Position numbers and translations under genes: made by a program. Source: an uncultured Chryseobacterium sp. (GTDB lineage Bacteria; Bacteroidota; Bacteroidia; Flavobacteriales; Weeksellaceae). Taken from it: a DNA stretch of 64,000 nucleotides. Positions 1 through 9,455 of the stretch are shown one piece after another. The DNA is taken from contig CAJYLH010000022.1 in assembly GCA_913775525.1 (NCBI GenBank), forward strand, positions 310,001 to 374,000, in the 5' to 3' direction. Under the pieces are notes generated by a model. The model had not been told where the DNA came from, searched no databases, and was given only the letters and a program-made list of their open reading frames with translations. Positions within the stretch are counted from its first letter, which is position 1, and every line of letters begins with the position of its first letter.

Positions 1-675
1 GTATGTATACGCTTCGTAATCCGTATTCTGAATATAAGTAGATCCTGATTGTCTACCCATTAGGAATGATGAAGACCATCCCTTATCAGATTTTCCGGTA
101 TTATAAGCAAATGAAGTTTTTAAATAATCATTGTTACCAACCCCTAATCTTACAATACCGCCTTTTTTCATGTCGGCTGATTTTGTAATAAAGTTCATCG
201 TACCTCCTACAGATGCAATCGCCAGTTTGGAAGAACCAAGTCCTCTCTGTACCTGGATAAAGCTTGTTACATCAGAAAGACCTGTCCAGTTCGAAAAATA
301 AACAGTACCCCCCTCCATATCGTTAACAGGCATACCATTTACCATTACTGCAATGTTTCTGGATTCAAACCCACGCATAACAATCTGAGAGTCTCCGAAA
401 CCACCACCACCTTTTGTAGCATATACGGAAGGTGTTGTATTAAGTAATTCAACAAGCTCTTGGTTTCCTTGTCTTTCAAGAATCTGTGCTGCCTTAATGG
501 TAGAAACAGCTACCGGTGTCTTTCTATCTTTAGCGATATCTGTAACACCTCTTAGGATTACCTCTTCAATGTCTTTGGACTTAGAAACGGTATCCTGAAC
601 TTGCTGAGCATAATAGACACTAGCTGTAGACAGTGTAATTACTGCAGTTAGAATCGATTTGTTGATTAATTTCAT
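1..675 (-). CDS. TonB-dependent receptor, N-terminal part (cut by window edge)
   Basis: The ATG lies at 673-675 and the frame stays open for 225 codons to the window edge, so only the N-terminus is present. A signal peptide ends near YYAQQ. A TonB-box-like stretch (DIEEVILRG) follows, and then a plug domain with typical features: a VSTIKAAQI strand, ELLNTTPSVYATKGGGGFGD, a VMRGFESRN motif and VNGMPVNDME. The family forms outer-membrane beta-barrels that take up siderophores or other large ligands using TonB energy. No SusC-type carboxypeptidase-like N-terminal domain is seen between signal peptide and plug, so this looks like a FecA/siderophore-type receptor rather than SusC. The substrate cannot be told from this part. 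Confidence 0.9.
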   Translation of the reverse strand, partial: MKLINKSILTAVITLSTASVYYAQQVQDTVSKSKDIEEVILRGVTDIAKDRKTPVAVSTIKAAQILERQGNQELVELLNTTPSVYATKGGGGFGDSQIVMRGFESRNIAVMVNGMPVNDMEGGTVYFSNWTGLSDVTSFIQVQRGLGSSKLAIASVGGTMNFITKSADMKKGGIVRLGVGNNDYLKTSFAYNTGKSDKGWSSSFLMGRQSGSTYIQNTDYEAYTY

Positions 676-707
676 AATCGTTAGTAATAGTTAGATTTAA
701 TTTTCTG

Positions 708-735
708 CAAAATTGAGGAAATAAATTTTAACCAA
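708..735 (-). promoter_or_regulatory. Possible promoter of the TonB receptor
   Basis: On the minus strand CAATTTTG (708-715) differs by one base from the Bacteroidetes -7 element TAnnTTTG. A TTG lies 17 bases upstream (733-735). It would give a leader of about 30 bases. The call rests on motif match only. Confidence 0.35.
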
Positions 736-884
736 TATTAACTTTATGTTAATTTTTAATCATTCTTATTAGCTTTTATAAAATTGATTTTCAATGTATT
801 GCATAATTGTTGATATTTTACATGAAAAAAATCATATTATTGACTTTTTAACAAATCAATACCATTATTATTAAAAATTCAACG

Positions 885-1745
885 TTATTTCATGGCTTTA
901 AGGCTTAAATCGATATTTTGTGCTGAATGGGTGAGTGCTCCGGCAGAAATATAAGTAACCCCAGTAGAAGCAATTTCCTTTAACATATCACGGGTAATTC
1001 CTCCTGAAGCTTCACTTTCACAGGCACCATTAATCATCTTAACAGCCTTTTTCATGGTTTTCACATCCATATTGTCCAGCATGATCCTGTCTGCTTTTGC
1101 GCTGATCGCTTCTTCAACTTCCTCCAGGTTTCTGGTTTCCACTTCAATTTTAAGCTTCTTTTTATTTTTTTTGATGTAATCCTTTGCCATTTTTACCGCA
1201 TTGGTAATACTGCCGTTATAATCGATGTGGTTGTCTTTGAGCATGATCATGTCATACAATCCGTATCGGTGGTTGGTTCCTCCCCCGATAGCTACCGCCC
1301 ATTTCTCACAGATCCTGAAATTAGGCGTGGTTTTCCGGGTATCCAGAAGTTTGGTTTTGGTTCCGACGAGGCGGGAATCCCAGTCATGGGTAAGGGTTGC
1401 GATACCGCTCATGCGCTGCATGCAGTTAAGCACAAGCCTCTCGGTAGAAAGGATGGACTGTGCACTTCCGGATACTATAAAGGCAAGATCTCCTGCTTTG
1501 GCAGCTTCACCGTCTTTGATGAAAACTTCAATACTCAGGTTTTTGTCGAATGTTTTAAAGATCATTTCAGCCATTTCCACACCTGCCAGGATACAGTCCT
1601 GCTTTACCAGCAGTTTTGCGCTCTGCTCAAGGTCTTTCGGGATGGTGGAAAGAGTAGAGTGGTCTCCGTCCTGAATATCTTCTTCCAAAGCATTTTTAAT
1701 GAACTGCTTTAATGCTTTATCGGTCACATATGCCGGTCTTTTCAT
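885..1745 (-). CDS. nadC: Nicotinate-nucleotide pyrophosphorylase (carboxylating)
   Basis: NadC (quinolinate phosphoribosyltransferase) converts quinolinate and PRPP into nicotinate mononucleotide, CO2 and PPi in de novo NAD synthesis, in the cytoplasm. The 286-residue length is normal. Family signatures are present: EEDIQDGDHST near the N-terminus, RMSGIATLT, the LDTRKTTPNFR substrate loop, GGGTNHRYGLYD, MLKDNHID, KIEVETRNLEE and the C-terminal SGGITRDML and YISAGALTHS segments. It starts 11 bases after the nadB stop, so the two genes are almost certainly co-transcribed. The quinolinate synthase gene nadA is not in this window. Confidence 0.97.
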   Translation of the reverse strand: MKRPAYVTDKALKQFIKNALEEDIQDGDHSTLSTIPKDLEQSAKLLVKQDCILAGVEMAEMIFKTFDKNLSIEVFIKDGEAAKAGDLAFIVSGSAQSILSTERLVLNCMQRMSGIATLTHDWDSRLVGTKTKLLDTRKTTPNFRICEKWAVAIGGGTNHRYGLYDMIMLKDNHIDYNGSITNAVKMAKDYIKKNKKKLKIEVETRNLEEVEEAISAKADRIMLDNMDVKTMKKAVKMINGACESEASGGITRDMLKEIASTGVTYISAGALTHSAQNIDLSLKAMK

Positions 1746-1756
1746 AGTATGTAGGA

Positions 1757-3328
1757 TTATGCTAGATCTTTATTGTAAAATGCACCTTTGTTCTCTTTCA
1801 TTTCCATGGACTGGGTAATGATGAGTCGGGCAACGGTCGTTAAGTTTCTGAGTTCAGACAGTTGAGGGGAAAGAATGGAGTAATGATAAATTTCATCCAC
1901 GGCTGCAGCAATCTCCTGATGTTTTTGCAGGGCCATATTCAGGCGGCGGTTGCTTCTTACGATACCCACCAGGTCGCTCATCATTTCCTGCAGCTGTTTC
2001 CTCAGATAGGATACAATGACCATTTCATCCATGATCTTCATGCCTTCCTCGTTCCATTCCGGAACGGCTTTAAGGTCATCAAAGTTGAAATTGTTCTGAT
2101 GCAGGAGCTCTACCGTCTTCATAGCAGCGTTATGTCCGAAGACCAGTCCTTCCAGCAATGAGTTGGAAGCGAGCCTGTTGGCGCCATGCAGTCCGGAATT
2201 GGTGCATTCTCCTACGGCAAACAGGTTATGGATGGAAGACTGCCCGTCCCTGTCCACTTCAATCCCGCCCATGAGGTAATGGCAGGCCGGAACTACCGGG
2301 ATCAGCTGTGAGAAAGGATCAATACCTTCATCTTTGCATTTTTTGTAAATGTTGGGGAAATGTTCCAGGAATTTTTCCTGGTTCATCTCACGGCAGTCCA
2401 GGCCGACATACTCGTCGCCGGTTATTTTCATTTCTGCATCTATGGCGCGCGCTACAATATCCCGGGAAGCCAGTTCTTCACGTTCATCATATTTATGCAT
2501 GAATTTTTCACCTTTCTTGGTCCTTAGTCTGGCTCCGTCCCCGCGCACGGCTTCCGAGATCAGGAACAGCATGCCGTCAATCTTGCTGTAGAGCGCAGTG
2601 GGGTGGAACTGATAGTACTGCATATTGGATACTTTTCCTTTAGCCCTGGCCACGAAAGCAATCCCGTCGCCGGTGGCAATGGTAGGGTTGGTCGTATTTT
2701 TATAGACGTGCCCGGCACCTCCGGTAGCAACCAAAGTGATTTTTGAGGTAATTTTTTTGATGGTTTTCTGCTTCTCATCCAGGATATAGGCTCCGTAGCA
2801 ATGAATATCCCCTTCCACCAGTTCTTTTCCAGGAACATGGTGCTGCGTGATGATATCGATGACATAATGATGGTCCAGGATCTCAATATTCGGGCTGCTG
2901 TTGGCGGTCTGCAGCAGGGCGCGCTCGATTTCAAACCCGGTAATATCTTTGTGGTGGACAATTCTGTTTTCCGTATGGCCGCCTTCTCTTCCTAAAGCGA
3001 ATTTTCCGTTCTTCATATCGAAGTTGGCTCCCCACTCCACAATTTCATTAAATCTTGCGGGTGCTTCTTTTACCACCATTTCCACAATGTCGCGTTGGCT
3101 TCCTCCGTCGCCTGCCCGCATGGTATCTTCTATATGCTTATCGAAATTGTCTTTCTTAAAATCCGTGACTACAGCCAGGCCACCCTGTGCGTATTTGGTG
3201 TTGCTTTCATCTTTGTCAGACTTGGTGACCATGATGATTTTGGCATCAGGAAACTGTTCAGAAACTTTAATGGCATAGGAAAGGCCCGAAATACCGGAGC
3301 CGATCACTAATACATCCGCTTTTATCAT
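1757..3328 (-). CDS. nadB: L-aspartate oxidase
   Basis: NadB is an FAD enzyme that oxidises L-aspartate to iminoaspartate, the first step of de novo NAD synthesis. With the ATG at 3328 the protein has 523 residues; an in-frame GTG at 3355 would add nine residues of no family likeness. The FAD-binding GSGISG motif lies at residues 10-15. Other family marks are TKYAQGGLA, the EGGHTENRIVHHKD segment, the QFHPTAL motif and a C-terminal HGANRLASNSLLEG FAD-contact motif. These separate it from fumarate reductase flavoproteins only in part, but adjacency to nadC settles the role. It is followed 11 bases later by nadC and preceded 33 bases upstream by a nitroreductase gene, probably in the same transcript. 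Confidence 0.96.
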   Translation of the reverse strand: MIKADVLVIGSGISGLSYAIKVSEQFPDAKIIMVTKSDKDESNTKYAQGGLAVVTDFKKDNFDKHIEDTMRAGDGGSQRDIVEMVVKEAPARFNEIVEWGANFDMKNGKFALGREGGHTENRIVHHKDITGFEIERALLQTANSSPNIEILDHHYVIDIITQHHVPGKELVEGDIHCYGAYILDEKQKTIKKITSKITLVATGGAGHVYKNTTNPTIATGDGIAFVARAKGKVSNMQYYQFHPTALYSKIDGMLFLISEAVRGDGARLRTKKGEKFMHKYDEREELASRDIVARAIDAEMKITGDEYVGLDCREMNQEKFLEHFPNIYKKCKDEGIDPFSQLIPVVPACHYLMGGIEVDRDGQSSIHNLFAVGECTNSGLHGANRLASNSLLEGLVFGHNAAMKTVELLHQNNFNFDDLKAVPEWNEEGMKIMDEMVIVSYLRKQLQEMMSDLVGIVRSNRRLNMALQKHQEIAAAVDEIYHYSILSPQLSELRNLTTVARLIITQSMEMKENKGAFYNKDLA

Positions 3329-3361
3329 TATGCTTGCTTTAGGTACAATCGTCACAAATAA

Positions 3362-3988
3362 CTAAATAAATGTAAACAATTTTTCGTTTGGTTTTCTTAC
3401 TTTTTTCATATGCTGGAAAAGATCTTCTTCCGAGCGGTAGCCCAGTGCCAAGGTAACCGTAACCTTTTCCATTGCAGGATCAATATTCAGCGTTTTTTCC
3501 AGCACATCCTGACGAAAGCCTTCCATAGGACAGGAATCCACCTGCTCAAGGGCTGCCGCATACATCAGGTTGGCCAATACAATATAGGATTGTTTTTCTG
3601 CCCAGTTGAAAATCTGGTCACCCGTCTGCCGGTCCATGTGCTGATGGATGCTTTTCTTAAAAGGATCCAGCTCTTCCACCGGGGTATCCCGTATTTCTGA
3701 AATGTGATTGAAATAGCCCTGAATATACCGTTCATCAATACTCTTCTTTGAAGTAATAACGATGAGATGGGAGCAGGTAGAAATCTGAGACGGGTTGTAG
3801 AACGAAGGAATTAATTTCTGCTTCATCTCTTCAGTCTGCACTACGATAATTTTATAAGGCTGAAGACCCAGGGAACTTGCCGCCAGTTTTCCGGATTCCA
3901 GGATAGAATGCAGGGTTTCCTGGGGAATGATTTCCCGGTTAAATATTTTTACAGAATATCTTTTGCTTAAAGCTTCCAAATAGTTCAT
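3362..3988 (-). CDS. Nitroreductase family NAD(P)H-dependent oxidoreductase
   Basis: This 208-residue protein belongs to the FMN-dependent nitroreductase fold, which uses NAD(P)H to reduce nitro groups, quinones or flavins. Visible signatures are an N-terminal KRYSVKIF segment, the ESGKLAASSLGLQPYKI motif that binds FMN phosphate, and ALEQVDSCPMEGF and LALGYRSEEDL near the C-terminus, which resemble NfsB-type enzymes. It has no signal peptide and should be cytoplasmic. The gene is first in a likely nitroreductase-nadB-nadC transcript. The physiological substrate cannot be deduced; linkage with NAD synthesis may be no more than operon convenience. Confidence 0.88.
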   Translation of the reverse strand: MNYLEALSKRYSVKIFNREIIPQETLHSILESGKLAASSLGLQPYKIIVVQTEEMKQKLIPSFYNPSQISTCSHLIVITSKKSIDERYIQGYFNHISEIRDTPVEELDPFKKSIHQHMDRQTGDQIFNWAEKQSYIVLANLMYAAALEQVDSCPMEGFRQDVLEKTLNIDPAMEKVTVTLALGYRSEEDLFQHMKKVRKPNEKLFTFI

Positions 3989-3992
3989 ACAA

Positions 3993-4000
3993 CAAATTTA
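3993..4000 (-). promoter_or_regulatory. -7 promoter element almost touching the nitroreductase start codon
   Basis: TAAATTTG on the minus strand matches TAnnTTTG, and only four bases separate it from the ATG at 3988. Transcription would begin at or beside the start codon, giving a leaderless mRNA. No clear TTG -33 element is seen. Confidence 0.42.
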
Positions 4001-4052
4001 AGCATTGGATATTAATAAACCGGTTAAAAAATGATATATCATTCAGTAAAAG

Positions 4053-4086
4053 CAACAAAAAAAGAGCCACTGTATTCCAGTGGCTC
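4053..4086 (-). terminator. Rho-independent terminator
   Basis: A perfect 9-bp stem GAGCCACTG / CAGTGGCTC (4064-4072 and 4078-4086) with a 5-base loop is followed on the minus strand by seven T residues. It lies directly after the stop of the lectin-type T9SS gene that ends at 4108. Confidence 0.88.
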
Positions 4087-4107
4087 CTGCTGATGAATAG
4101 TTGTTAT

Positions 4108-6360
4108 TTATTCCCTGTTTTTAACCAGGATCCATCCTGAATAGGTAACAGAGGTGTTTTTCTTATCGTTTTCATTCCAGGTTACCGAATACCAGTAGCT
4201 TCCTGTAGGTACTTTTCGTCCTCCTATCGTGCCATCCCACCGGTAACGGTTGGATTTGTCTCCCTGATGGATTTTAGCTCCGTACCGGTCGAAGATACTG
4301 AACATGAGATTCTTTTTCCCGGCAAGCGCGGAGTAATCAATAGCGTCATTTACACCGTCTCCGTTAGGCGTGATAACATTGATGATATTAGGCACGGTAA
4401 TGTCTATTTCCATCGGAGTGCACGTATAGCTGTCTCTCACGTAGATTTTGCTTACTCCTCTCGATACGTTTTTAAAGATATTGGAATCCTGCCAGTGTAT
4501 ATTATCCATGGAATACTGGTATGGAGATGTTCCGCCGTTAACATATATCGTTACGGTTGTTCCCGAAATATCAACGGAAGTAATCACCGGCTGTTCCGAT
4601 GGATAGACTTTGACATTTTGGGTAACGACACAGTCCCCGGTTTTTAATTTTACCCAATACGTTCCTATGCCAATATTGGTTATGGAACGGGTATTAGCTC
4701 CGGTGCTCCACTGATAGCTTGCAAATCCGGGACCTGCATCCAGCGTAGTGGTTGCTTCAGGGCAAATCGTCTGATCTTTCAGTACAGAAGAATATACTGA
4801 AGGAATTACCACCAGGGTAACTTTTGCAATACCGTAGCATCCGCTGCTGTTGCTTACCTTTACGTAGATCACTCCGTTAGGAGCAATGTAGGCAGTGGGC
4901 GTAGAAATCTCGTTTGTCCCGTTCACTGCATCTGTCAGAGACGGATAATATTTTTTGGTGCCTGTTCCCACTGTAGCCGCCGTAAGATTGAATAATGCAG
5001 TGGCGGGGCTGGTTTCAATTGGACAGGATCTCAGAGTAGCATCGGTAACCGTAACAGTGGGTGCAATATTCAGCGTGATTTTAGCATTGGAAACGCATCC
5101 CTGGGATGTGGTTACTTTCACATATACGGTAGCAGCCGGAGAGAAAAATGCAGCAGGATTGGTGATTTCAGGTCCGCCATTGTTCAGGTCCGCCAGCGTA
5201 TTGTAGAACTTTTTGGTAACTCCCGGTACATTGGTCACTGCGGCGGTGGTAAGATCAAATAATCCACCTCCCGCATTATTGTTGTTGCAGGCTGTAAGAC
5301 TCGCATCCTGTGCTGCAAATGGAGTAGGATTCAGCTGAATAACGCCGTCTCCGTTGTCGCAGAGTGTTGAGGTTGGATCTTTGATGACTACGGTAATGGT
5401 TGTATTGCCGCTGTACTGGAAATTAGAAGGATTGGCAATTGGCGTAGAGCTCCCTAAAACATAATAGCTGATGATATAATTGGAAGGATTAGCTACAAAT
5501 TGCGAGGCATAAGAAGTAAGGTTTACCGTTCCGGTCCCGCTTGCCGGGTTGACACAGACAAATGGAGTAACGGTATTGGTTAAGATAGGAACCTTATCTA
5601 TAAAAATTTTAGCGTTTTTAATTGAATGCCTTGCGCTCGCTGCACCGGTGGCTGCTGAAAACCCGAAATATCCCTGGGTCATCCCTATGGCTCCTCCCGA
5701 AGGAGCAAAAGACTGGTTAACAATCTGTACACCGTCAATTTTAATGCTGATGATCCAGTTTGTTGGATTGGTAAGGTCAGTCTGCCCGTTAACTTCCACG
5801 TGTTTGTAAGTGGCTCCTACGAAAGGTTGTGTACCGTTCAGGTCCGGAGAGTGGAAAGTACTTCCCGGAGTAATGTTGTATTCTATATTATTATTGGTTG
5901 AATTGTTGGTTCCGTACAGTAAATGGACTTTACTCATCTGAGCTTCTGTACTGTTGTTAAAGATGTCAAACCCAACCATCAGTCCGGTTGCATTGGCAGG
6001 AATTCCAAGCCCTCCTCCGGTGATGAATCCTGTAGGAGGATTATTCAGGTACCAGAATGTAAATCCGTCTCCTTTTCCGTAAGCAGCTGTTCCGTTGCCA
6101 TCAATTCTGAAATCAAATTCCACCTTCCACTTATCACAATATTTCAGGTTGATAGGGTCATTCAGTTTGATTGCACCCGACTGCCCGGTAAGGTCGTCAG
6201 TCAGCCGGATAAAGTCTGTTATAACTGTTCCGGAAGGGATAAGCGTCCAGCCGGTGGTATTCACGGGATTACCGGTGAGCTGATACGTCTGGGATAAGGA
6301 GTGTTGCGGGATTCCGCAGAACAGAAGGAGTAGAAAGTACGTGAGTAGAGCTTTTTTCAT
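4108..6360 (-). CDS. T9SS type B surface protein with L-type lectin-like domain (paralog 1)
   Basis: This 750-residue protein starts with a signal peptide ending near HSLSQ. Residues about 25-255 resemble bacterial L-type (legume) lectin domains (WKVEFDFRIDGNG, GKGDGFTFWYL, GGLGIPANATGLMVGFDIFNN). Residues about 265-520 hold repeated beta modules, two of them of about 85 residues with a Cys-containing start (LTACNNNNAG, LRSCPIE) and a YVKV...GC end. A SprB-repeat-like module follows at about 590-660 (GGTSPYQYSMDN). The last 90 residues match the type B gliding-type sorting domain (NVITPNGDGVND ... FDRYGAKI ... GSYWYSVTW ... GWILVKNRE). The protein should pass the Sec system, then the type IX system, and act outside the cell or on its surface, perhaps as a glycan-binding adhesin. 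It is followed by its own terminator and is a close paralog of the gene at 6474. Confidence 0.9.
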   Translation of the reverse strand: MKKALLTYFLLLLFCGIPQHSLSQTYQLTGNPVNTTGWTLIPSGTVITDFIRLTDDLTGQSGAIKLNDPINLKYCDKWKVEFDFRIDGNGTAAYGKGDGFTFWYLNNPPTGFITGGGLGIPANATGLMVGFDIFNNSTEAQMSKVHLLYGTNNSTNNNIEYNITPGSTFHSPDLNGTQPFVGATYKHVEVNGQTDLTNPTNWIISIKIDGVQIVNQSFAPSGGAIGMTQGYFGFSAATGAASARHSIKNAKIFIDKVPILTNTVTPFVCVNPASGTGTVNLTSYASQFVANPSNYIISYYVLGSSTPIANPSNFQYSGNTTITVVIKDPTSTLCDNGDGVIQLNPTPFAAQDASLTACNNNNAGGGLFDLTTAAVTNVPGVTKKFYNTLADLNNGGPEITNPAAFFSPAATVYVKVTTSQGCVSNAKITLNIAPTVTVTDATLRSCPIETSPATALFNLTAATVGTGTKKYYPSLTDAVNGTNEISTPTAYIAPNGVIYVKVSNSSGCYGIAKVTLVVIPSVYSSVLKDQTICPEATTTLDAGPGFASYQWSTGANTRSITNIGIGTYWVKLKTGDCVVTQNVKVYPSEQPVITSVDISGTTVTIYVNGGTSPYQYSMDNIHWQDSNIFKNVSRGVSKIYVRDSYTCTPMEIDITVPNIINVITPNGDGVNDAIDYSALAGKKNLMFSIFDRYGAKIHQGDKSNRYRWDGTIGGRKVPTGSYWYSVTWNENDKKNTSVTYSGWILVKNRE

Positions 6361-6428
6361 CTGATCAGAATTGATTGTTTGTTAATAGAATTGGATATGA
6401 TATGGCAGCGCATATGCATGTATCATGG

Positions 6429-6466
6429 TTAAAATAGAAGATCACTCCTGTGCAGAAGTGATCTTC
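6429..6466 (-). terminator. Probable terminator after the second lectin-type T9SS gene
   Basis: Inverted repeat GAAGATCACT / AGTGATCTTC (6437-6446 and 6457-6466), 10 bp with a 10-base loop, followed on the minus strand by a short TATTTT run. The T tract is weak, but the place, just after the stop at 6474, fits. Confidence 0.6.
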
Positions 6467-6473
6467 AGATGGT

Positions 6474-8732
6474 TTATTCTCTGTTTTTTACCAATACCCA
6501 GCCTGAATAGTTTGTCTGTGTATTATTTTTATCATTTTCGTTCCAGGAAATGGTATACCAGTATGTTCCGGTAAGGATTTTCTTTCCGGATGCCGTTCCG
6601 TCCCATTTATAATTTCTTATTTTATCCGCTTTGTACAGCTGATTACCATAACGGTCATAGATGGTAAATACCAGGTTTTTCTTGTAAGCCAGGGCTGAAT
6701 AGTCTATAAAGTCATTTTTGTTATCTCCGTTAGGCGTAATGACGTTAAGCAGATTCGGAACGGTAACCTGGATCTGAACCGGTTCACAGTTATAGGCATC
6801 TTTTACATAGACTTTAACTTCCCCTCTTTTAAGGTCTGTAAAGACATTCGAGTCCTGCCAGTTGATGCCGTCCAGCGAGTATTTGTACGGCGGTAATCCT
6901 CCATTCACATTCACGGTAATGGTATTGGTGCTGATGTCAATAGAAGAAATCACAGGTTGTACGGCAGCATTTACTTTTACCATCTGAAGGGCGTAGCAGT
7001 TGCCTGTCTTCAGCTTTACCCAGTAAATTCCGACTGGTACTCCCTGAATGGCCTGGGTTGTAGCGCCCGTGCTCCATTCATAGGCATCAAATCCCGGTCC
7101 CGCATCCAGTGTGGTTCTGTCTGCGATACAGATGGTTTTATCTTTCAGCACTGATGACTGTACAGGCGGCAGTACTTTAAGGGTAATTTTAGCAATCATG
7201 TAGCAGCCGTTGGAATCAGTGACCTTTACATATACTTCTGAATTTCCTGAAATATACGCGGCCGGATTCAAAATCTCATTGGTTGCGCTAACGGCATTGG
7301 CAACCGTAGTGTAATATTTTTTGGTAACCCCTGTCGCTGAAGTCACATTTGCTGAAGTAAGGTTGAAAGCTCCCGTAGAAGGCGCTGCATCTATAAAACA
7401 GGACTGAAGCGTGGCGTCATTCACTGTCGTATTCGGGTGGAAGGTAAGGTTGATCTTGGCATTGCCTTTACATCCCTGTGATGTCGTCACTTTTACGTAC
7501 ACGGTCCCTGCAGCAGAAACGTAACTGGCCGGGTTGGTAATTTCGTTGGTTCCTGCGGTGAGGTCACTAAGGGTTTTATAATATTTTTTGGTTACACCAG
7601 CCTGGGCGGTTACGTTGGCTACCGTAAGGTCATAGGTTGCTGTTCCTGCATTATTGTTGTTACAGGCAATCAGGGTGGCATCATTCGCTGTAAAAGGAGA
7701 CAGTGTCAGCAGGATTTTTCCGTCCGGGTTATCACAAAGGATCCCGGCGTTGTCTTTCACTACTACTGTAATTGACGTATTGGTGCTGAACTGGTAACTG
7801 GCCGGGTTGGCAATAGGCGTTGAGCTGCCGGTAACATAATAGGTGAATGTATAATTCCCAGGATTGGAAACAAACTGGCTGTTGAAAGCAGTCAGGTTAA
7901 CCACAGCGTTTCCTGTCGTAGGATTGGGACAGAAGGACTGTGTCGTCGAGGTCTGTAAAATGGATACTTTATCAGTATAAATTTTTGCATTTTTAATGGA
8001 ATGCCTTGCACTTGCAGCTCCCGTAGACGCTGAAAAACCGAAATACCCCTGGGTCATTCCTCCTGCTGTTCCGGATGGAGCAAAAGACTGTGAAACAATG
8101 GTGTTATTGTCAATTTTTATGGTAATGATCCAGTTGGTTACATTCGCAGGATCTACTTCTCCCGTAACTTCTACGTGCTTATAATTGGCACCAACAAATG
8201 GTTGGGTTGCAATAAGGTCCGGGGAATGGAAAGTACTTCCCGGAGTGGTGTTGTATTCTATATTGTTTCCTGCGGTATTGTTGGTCCCGTACAGCAGGTG
8301 AACCTTGCTCATCTGCGCTTCGGTGCTGTTGTTGAAGATGTCAAATCCAATCATCAGCCCTGTGGCATTGGCCGGGATCCCGAGTCCGCCGCCGGTTACA
8401 TAGGAAGCAGGAGGATTTGCAAGGTACCAGAAGGCAAAGCCGTCCCCTTTTCCATAGCTGGTAGTTCCGTTCCCGTCAATTCTGAAATCGAATTCTACCC
8501 TCCATTTATTACAGAATTTCAGATTGATCGGTGCATTAAGCTTGATACCTCCTACCTGCGAAATCTGATCTGCCGTGAGCTGTATGAAATCGGTATTGAC
8601 CGTTGCTGAGGGAACCACATCCCATCCGGTAGTATTAACAGGATTTCCCGTAAGCTGATACGTTTGAGAGAAAAAAGTTCCGGAAAAGCACAGTAATATT
8701 ATAGTTAAATAAGACAGTAGTTTTCTTTTCAT
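6474..8732 (-). CDS. T9SS type B surface protein with L-type lectin-like domain (paralog 2)
   Basis: This 752-residue protein is collinear with the product of 4108-6360 over its whole length. It has a signal peptide ending near GTFFSQ, an L-type lectin-like domain (about 25-255; GKGDGFAFWYL, GGLGIPANATGLMIGFDIFNN), two Cys-containing beta repeats of about 85 residues (LIACNNNNAG, LQSCFIDAA), a SprB-like module (GGLPPYKYSLDG) and the type B sorting domain (NVITPNGDNKNDFIDYSALA ... GWVLVKNRE). The role is inferred to be a secreted or surface-bound lectin exported by the type IX system. The copies differ at many positions, so the duplication is not recent. A separate terminator suggests monocistronic expression. 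Confidence 0.9.
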   Translation of the reverse strand: MKRKLLSYLTIILLCFSGTFFSQTYQLTGNPVNTTGWDVVPSATVNTDFIQLTADQISQVGGIKLNAPINLKFCNKWRVEFDFRIDGNGTTSYGKGDGFAFWYLANPPASYVTGGGLGIPANATGLMIGFDIFNNSTEAQMSKVHLLYGTNNTAGNNIEYNTTPGSTFHSPDLIATQPFVGANYKHVEVTGEVDPANVTNWIITIKIDNNTIVSQSFAPSGTAGGMTQGYFGFSASTGAASARHSIKNAKIYTDKVSILQTSTTQSFCPNPTTGNAVVNLTAFNSQFVSNPGNYTFTYYVTGSSTPIANPASYQFSTNTSITVVVKDNAGILCDNPDGKILLTLSPFTANDATLIACNNNNAGTATYDLTVANVTAQAGVTKKYYKTLSDLTAGTNEITNPASYVSAAGTVYVKVTTSQGCKGNAKINLTFHPNTTVNDATLQSCFIDAAPSTGAFNLTSANVTSATGVTKKYYTTVANAVSATNEILNPAAYISGNSEVYVKVTDSNGCYMIAKITLKVLPPVQSSVLKDKTICIADRTTLDAGPGFDAYEWSTGATTQAIQGVPVGIYWVKLKTGNCYALQMVKVNAAVQPVISSIDISTNTITVNVNGGLPPYKYSLDGINWQDSNVFTDLKRGEVKVYVKDAYNCEPVQIQVTVPNLLNVITPNGDNKNDFIDYSALAYKKNLVFTIYDRYGNQLYKADKIRNYKWDGTASGKKILTGTYWYTISWNENDKNNTQTNYSGWVLVKNRE

Positions 8733-8907
8733 TAATATAATACTTTTAATTAGACGCGTAAAGATATTAAATCCTAATTAAATAATAGGTATTACGTAAT
8801 GATTTTGTTATAAATGATGCCTTTTTATTAATAAATGATAACCTAAAATGAGAATGGTTAAAATTTTGAATAATTGAATTGTGTTATTATAAAATCCTGT
8901 TTGGAGA

Positions 8908-9384
8908 TTAAAAGAGCGAATTATTTTCCATGTTTTCAAAGTATACGTCAGTTTCCAGTTGTCCGGAAGCAGCAGCGGCAACGGCAAGTTTATCGCACAG
9001 CTCATTTTCAAAATGCCCGGCATGCCCTTTAATCCAGTGCAGTTTGGGCGTGTGTTTCTGATACACTTCAATAAAACGTTTCCAAAGGTCAGGATTCTTT
9101 ACGTTTTTCCATCCCCTGCGGATCCACCCTGAGATCCAGTTTTGGTTGACCGCATCCGCTACATATTTGCTGTCGGTATATATGTGGATGTCGTTTTCTG
9201 TTGATTTGAGCTTTTCAAGCGCTGTAATCACCGCCAGGAGTTCCATCCTGTTATTCGTGGTCTTGCGGAAACCTTTTGAGAACGTTTTCTGGTAGTTTTT
9301 TTCAGGGACGCGCATGAGAATTCCGTATCCTCCTTTTCCGGGATTTCCGCTGCAGGCTCCGTCTGTGTATATTTCGATTCTCAA
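8908..9384 (-). CDS. rnhA: Ribonuclease HI
   Basis: RNase HI cleaves RNA in RNA-DNA hybrids (R-loops, Okazaki primers) in the cytoplasm. The 158-residue length and order of motifs are standard: YTDGACSGNPGKGGYG, NNRMELLAV, YTDSKYVADAVN, WIKGHAGHFENELCDKLA. The catalytic acids are D8, E48, D71 and D131, with H124 nearby, so the enzyme looks intact. The start codon is TTG (9382-9384): an in-frame stop lies a few codons upstream and no ATG is available. The next gene upstream on the same strand is dnaB, 71 bases away, which gives a replication-linked pair placed between surface-protein genes. Confidence 0.96.
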   Translation of the reverse strand: MRIEIYTDGACSGNPGKGGYGILMRVPEKNYQKTFSKGFRKTTNNRMELLAVITALEKLKSTENDIHIYTDSKYVADAVNQNWISGWIRRGWKNVKNPDLWKRFIEVYQKHTPKLHWIKGHAGHFENELCDKLAVAAAASGQLETDVYFENMENNSLF

Positions 9385-9455
9385 TGTAGTTGCGTCGTAA
9401 AATTATAAGTGGCTTCCGGCTCTGTCTGAACTTTAAATATCCCGTTGATATTCAT

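Noticed and set aside
1227-1712. A 161-codon open frame on the plus strand inside nadC
   Set aside because: It is antisense to a gene with complete catalytic motifs and its translation has no domain likeness; a shadow of the codon bias of nadC.
2560-2961. A 133-codon minus-strand open frame within nadB
   Set aside because: It lies wholly inside nadB in a different frame, and the Ser/Arg/Pro-rich translation is typical of an out-of-frame shadow.
8808-9071. An 87-codon minus-strand open frame overlapping the end of rnhA
   Set aside because: It reads the 3' part of rnhA in another frame and runs into AT-rich spacer; RNase HI is complete in its own frame.
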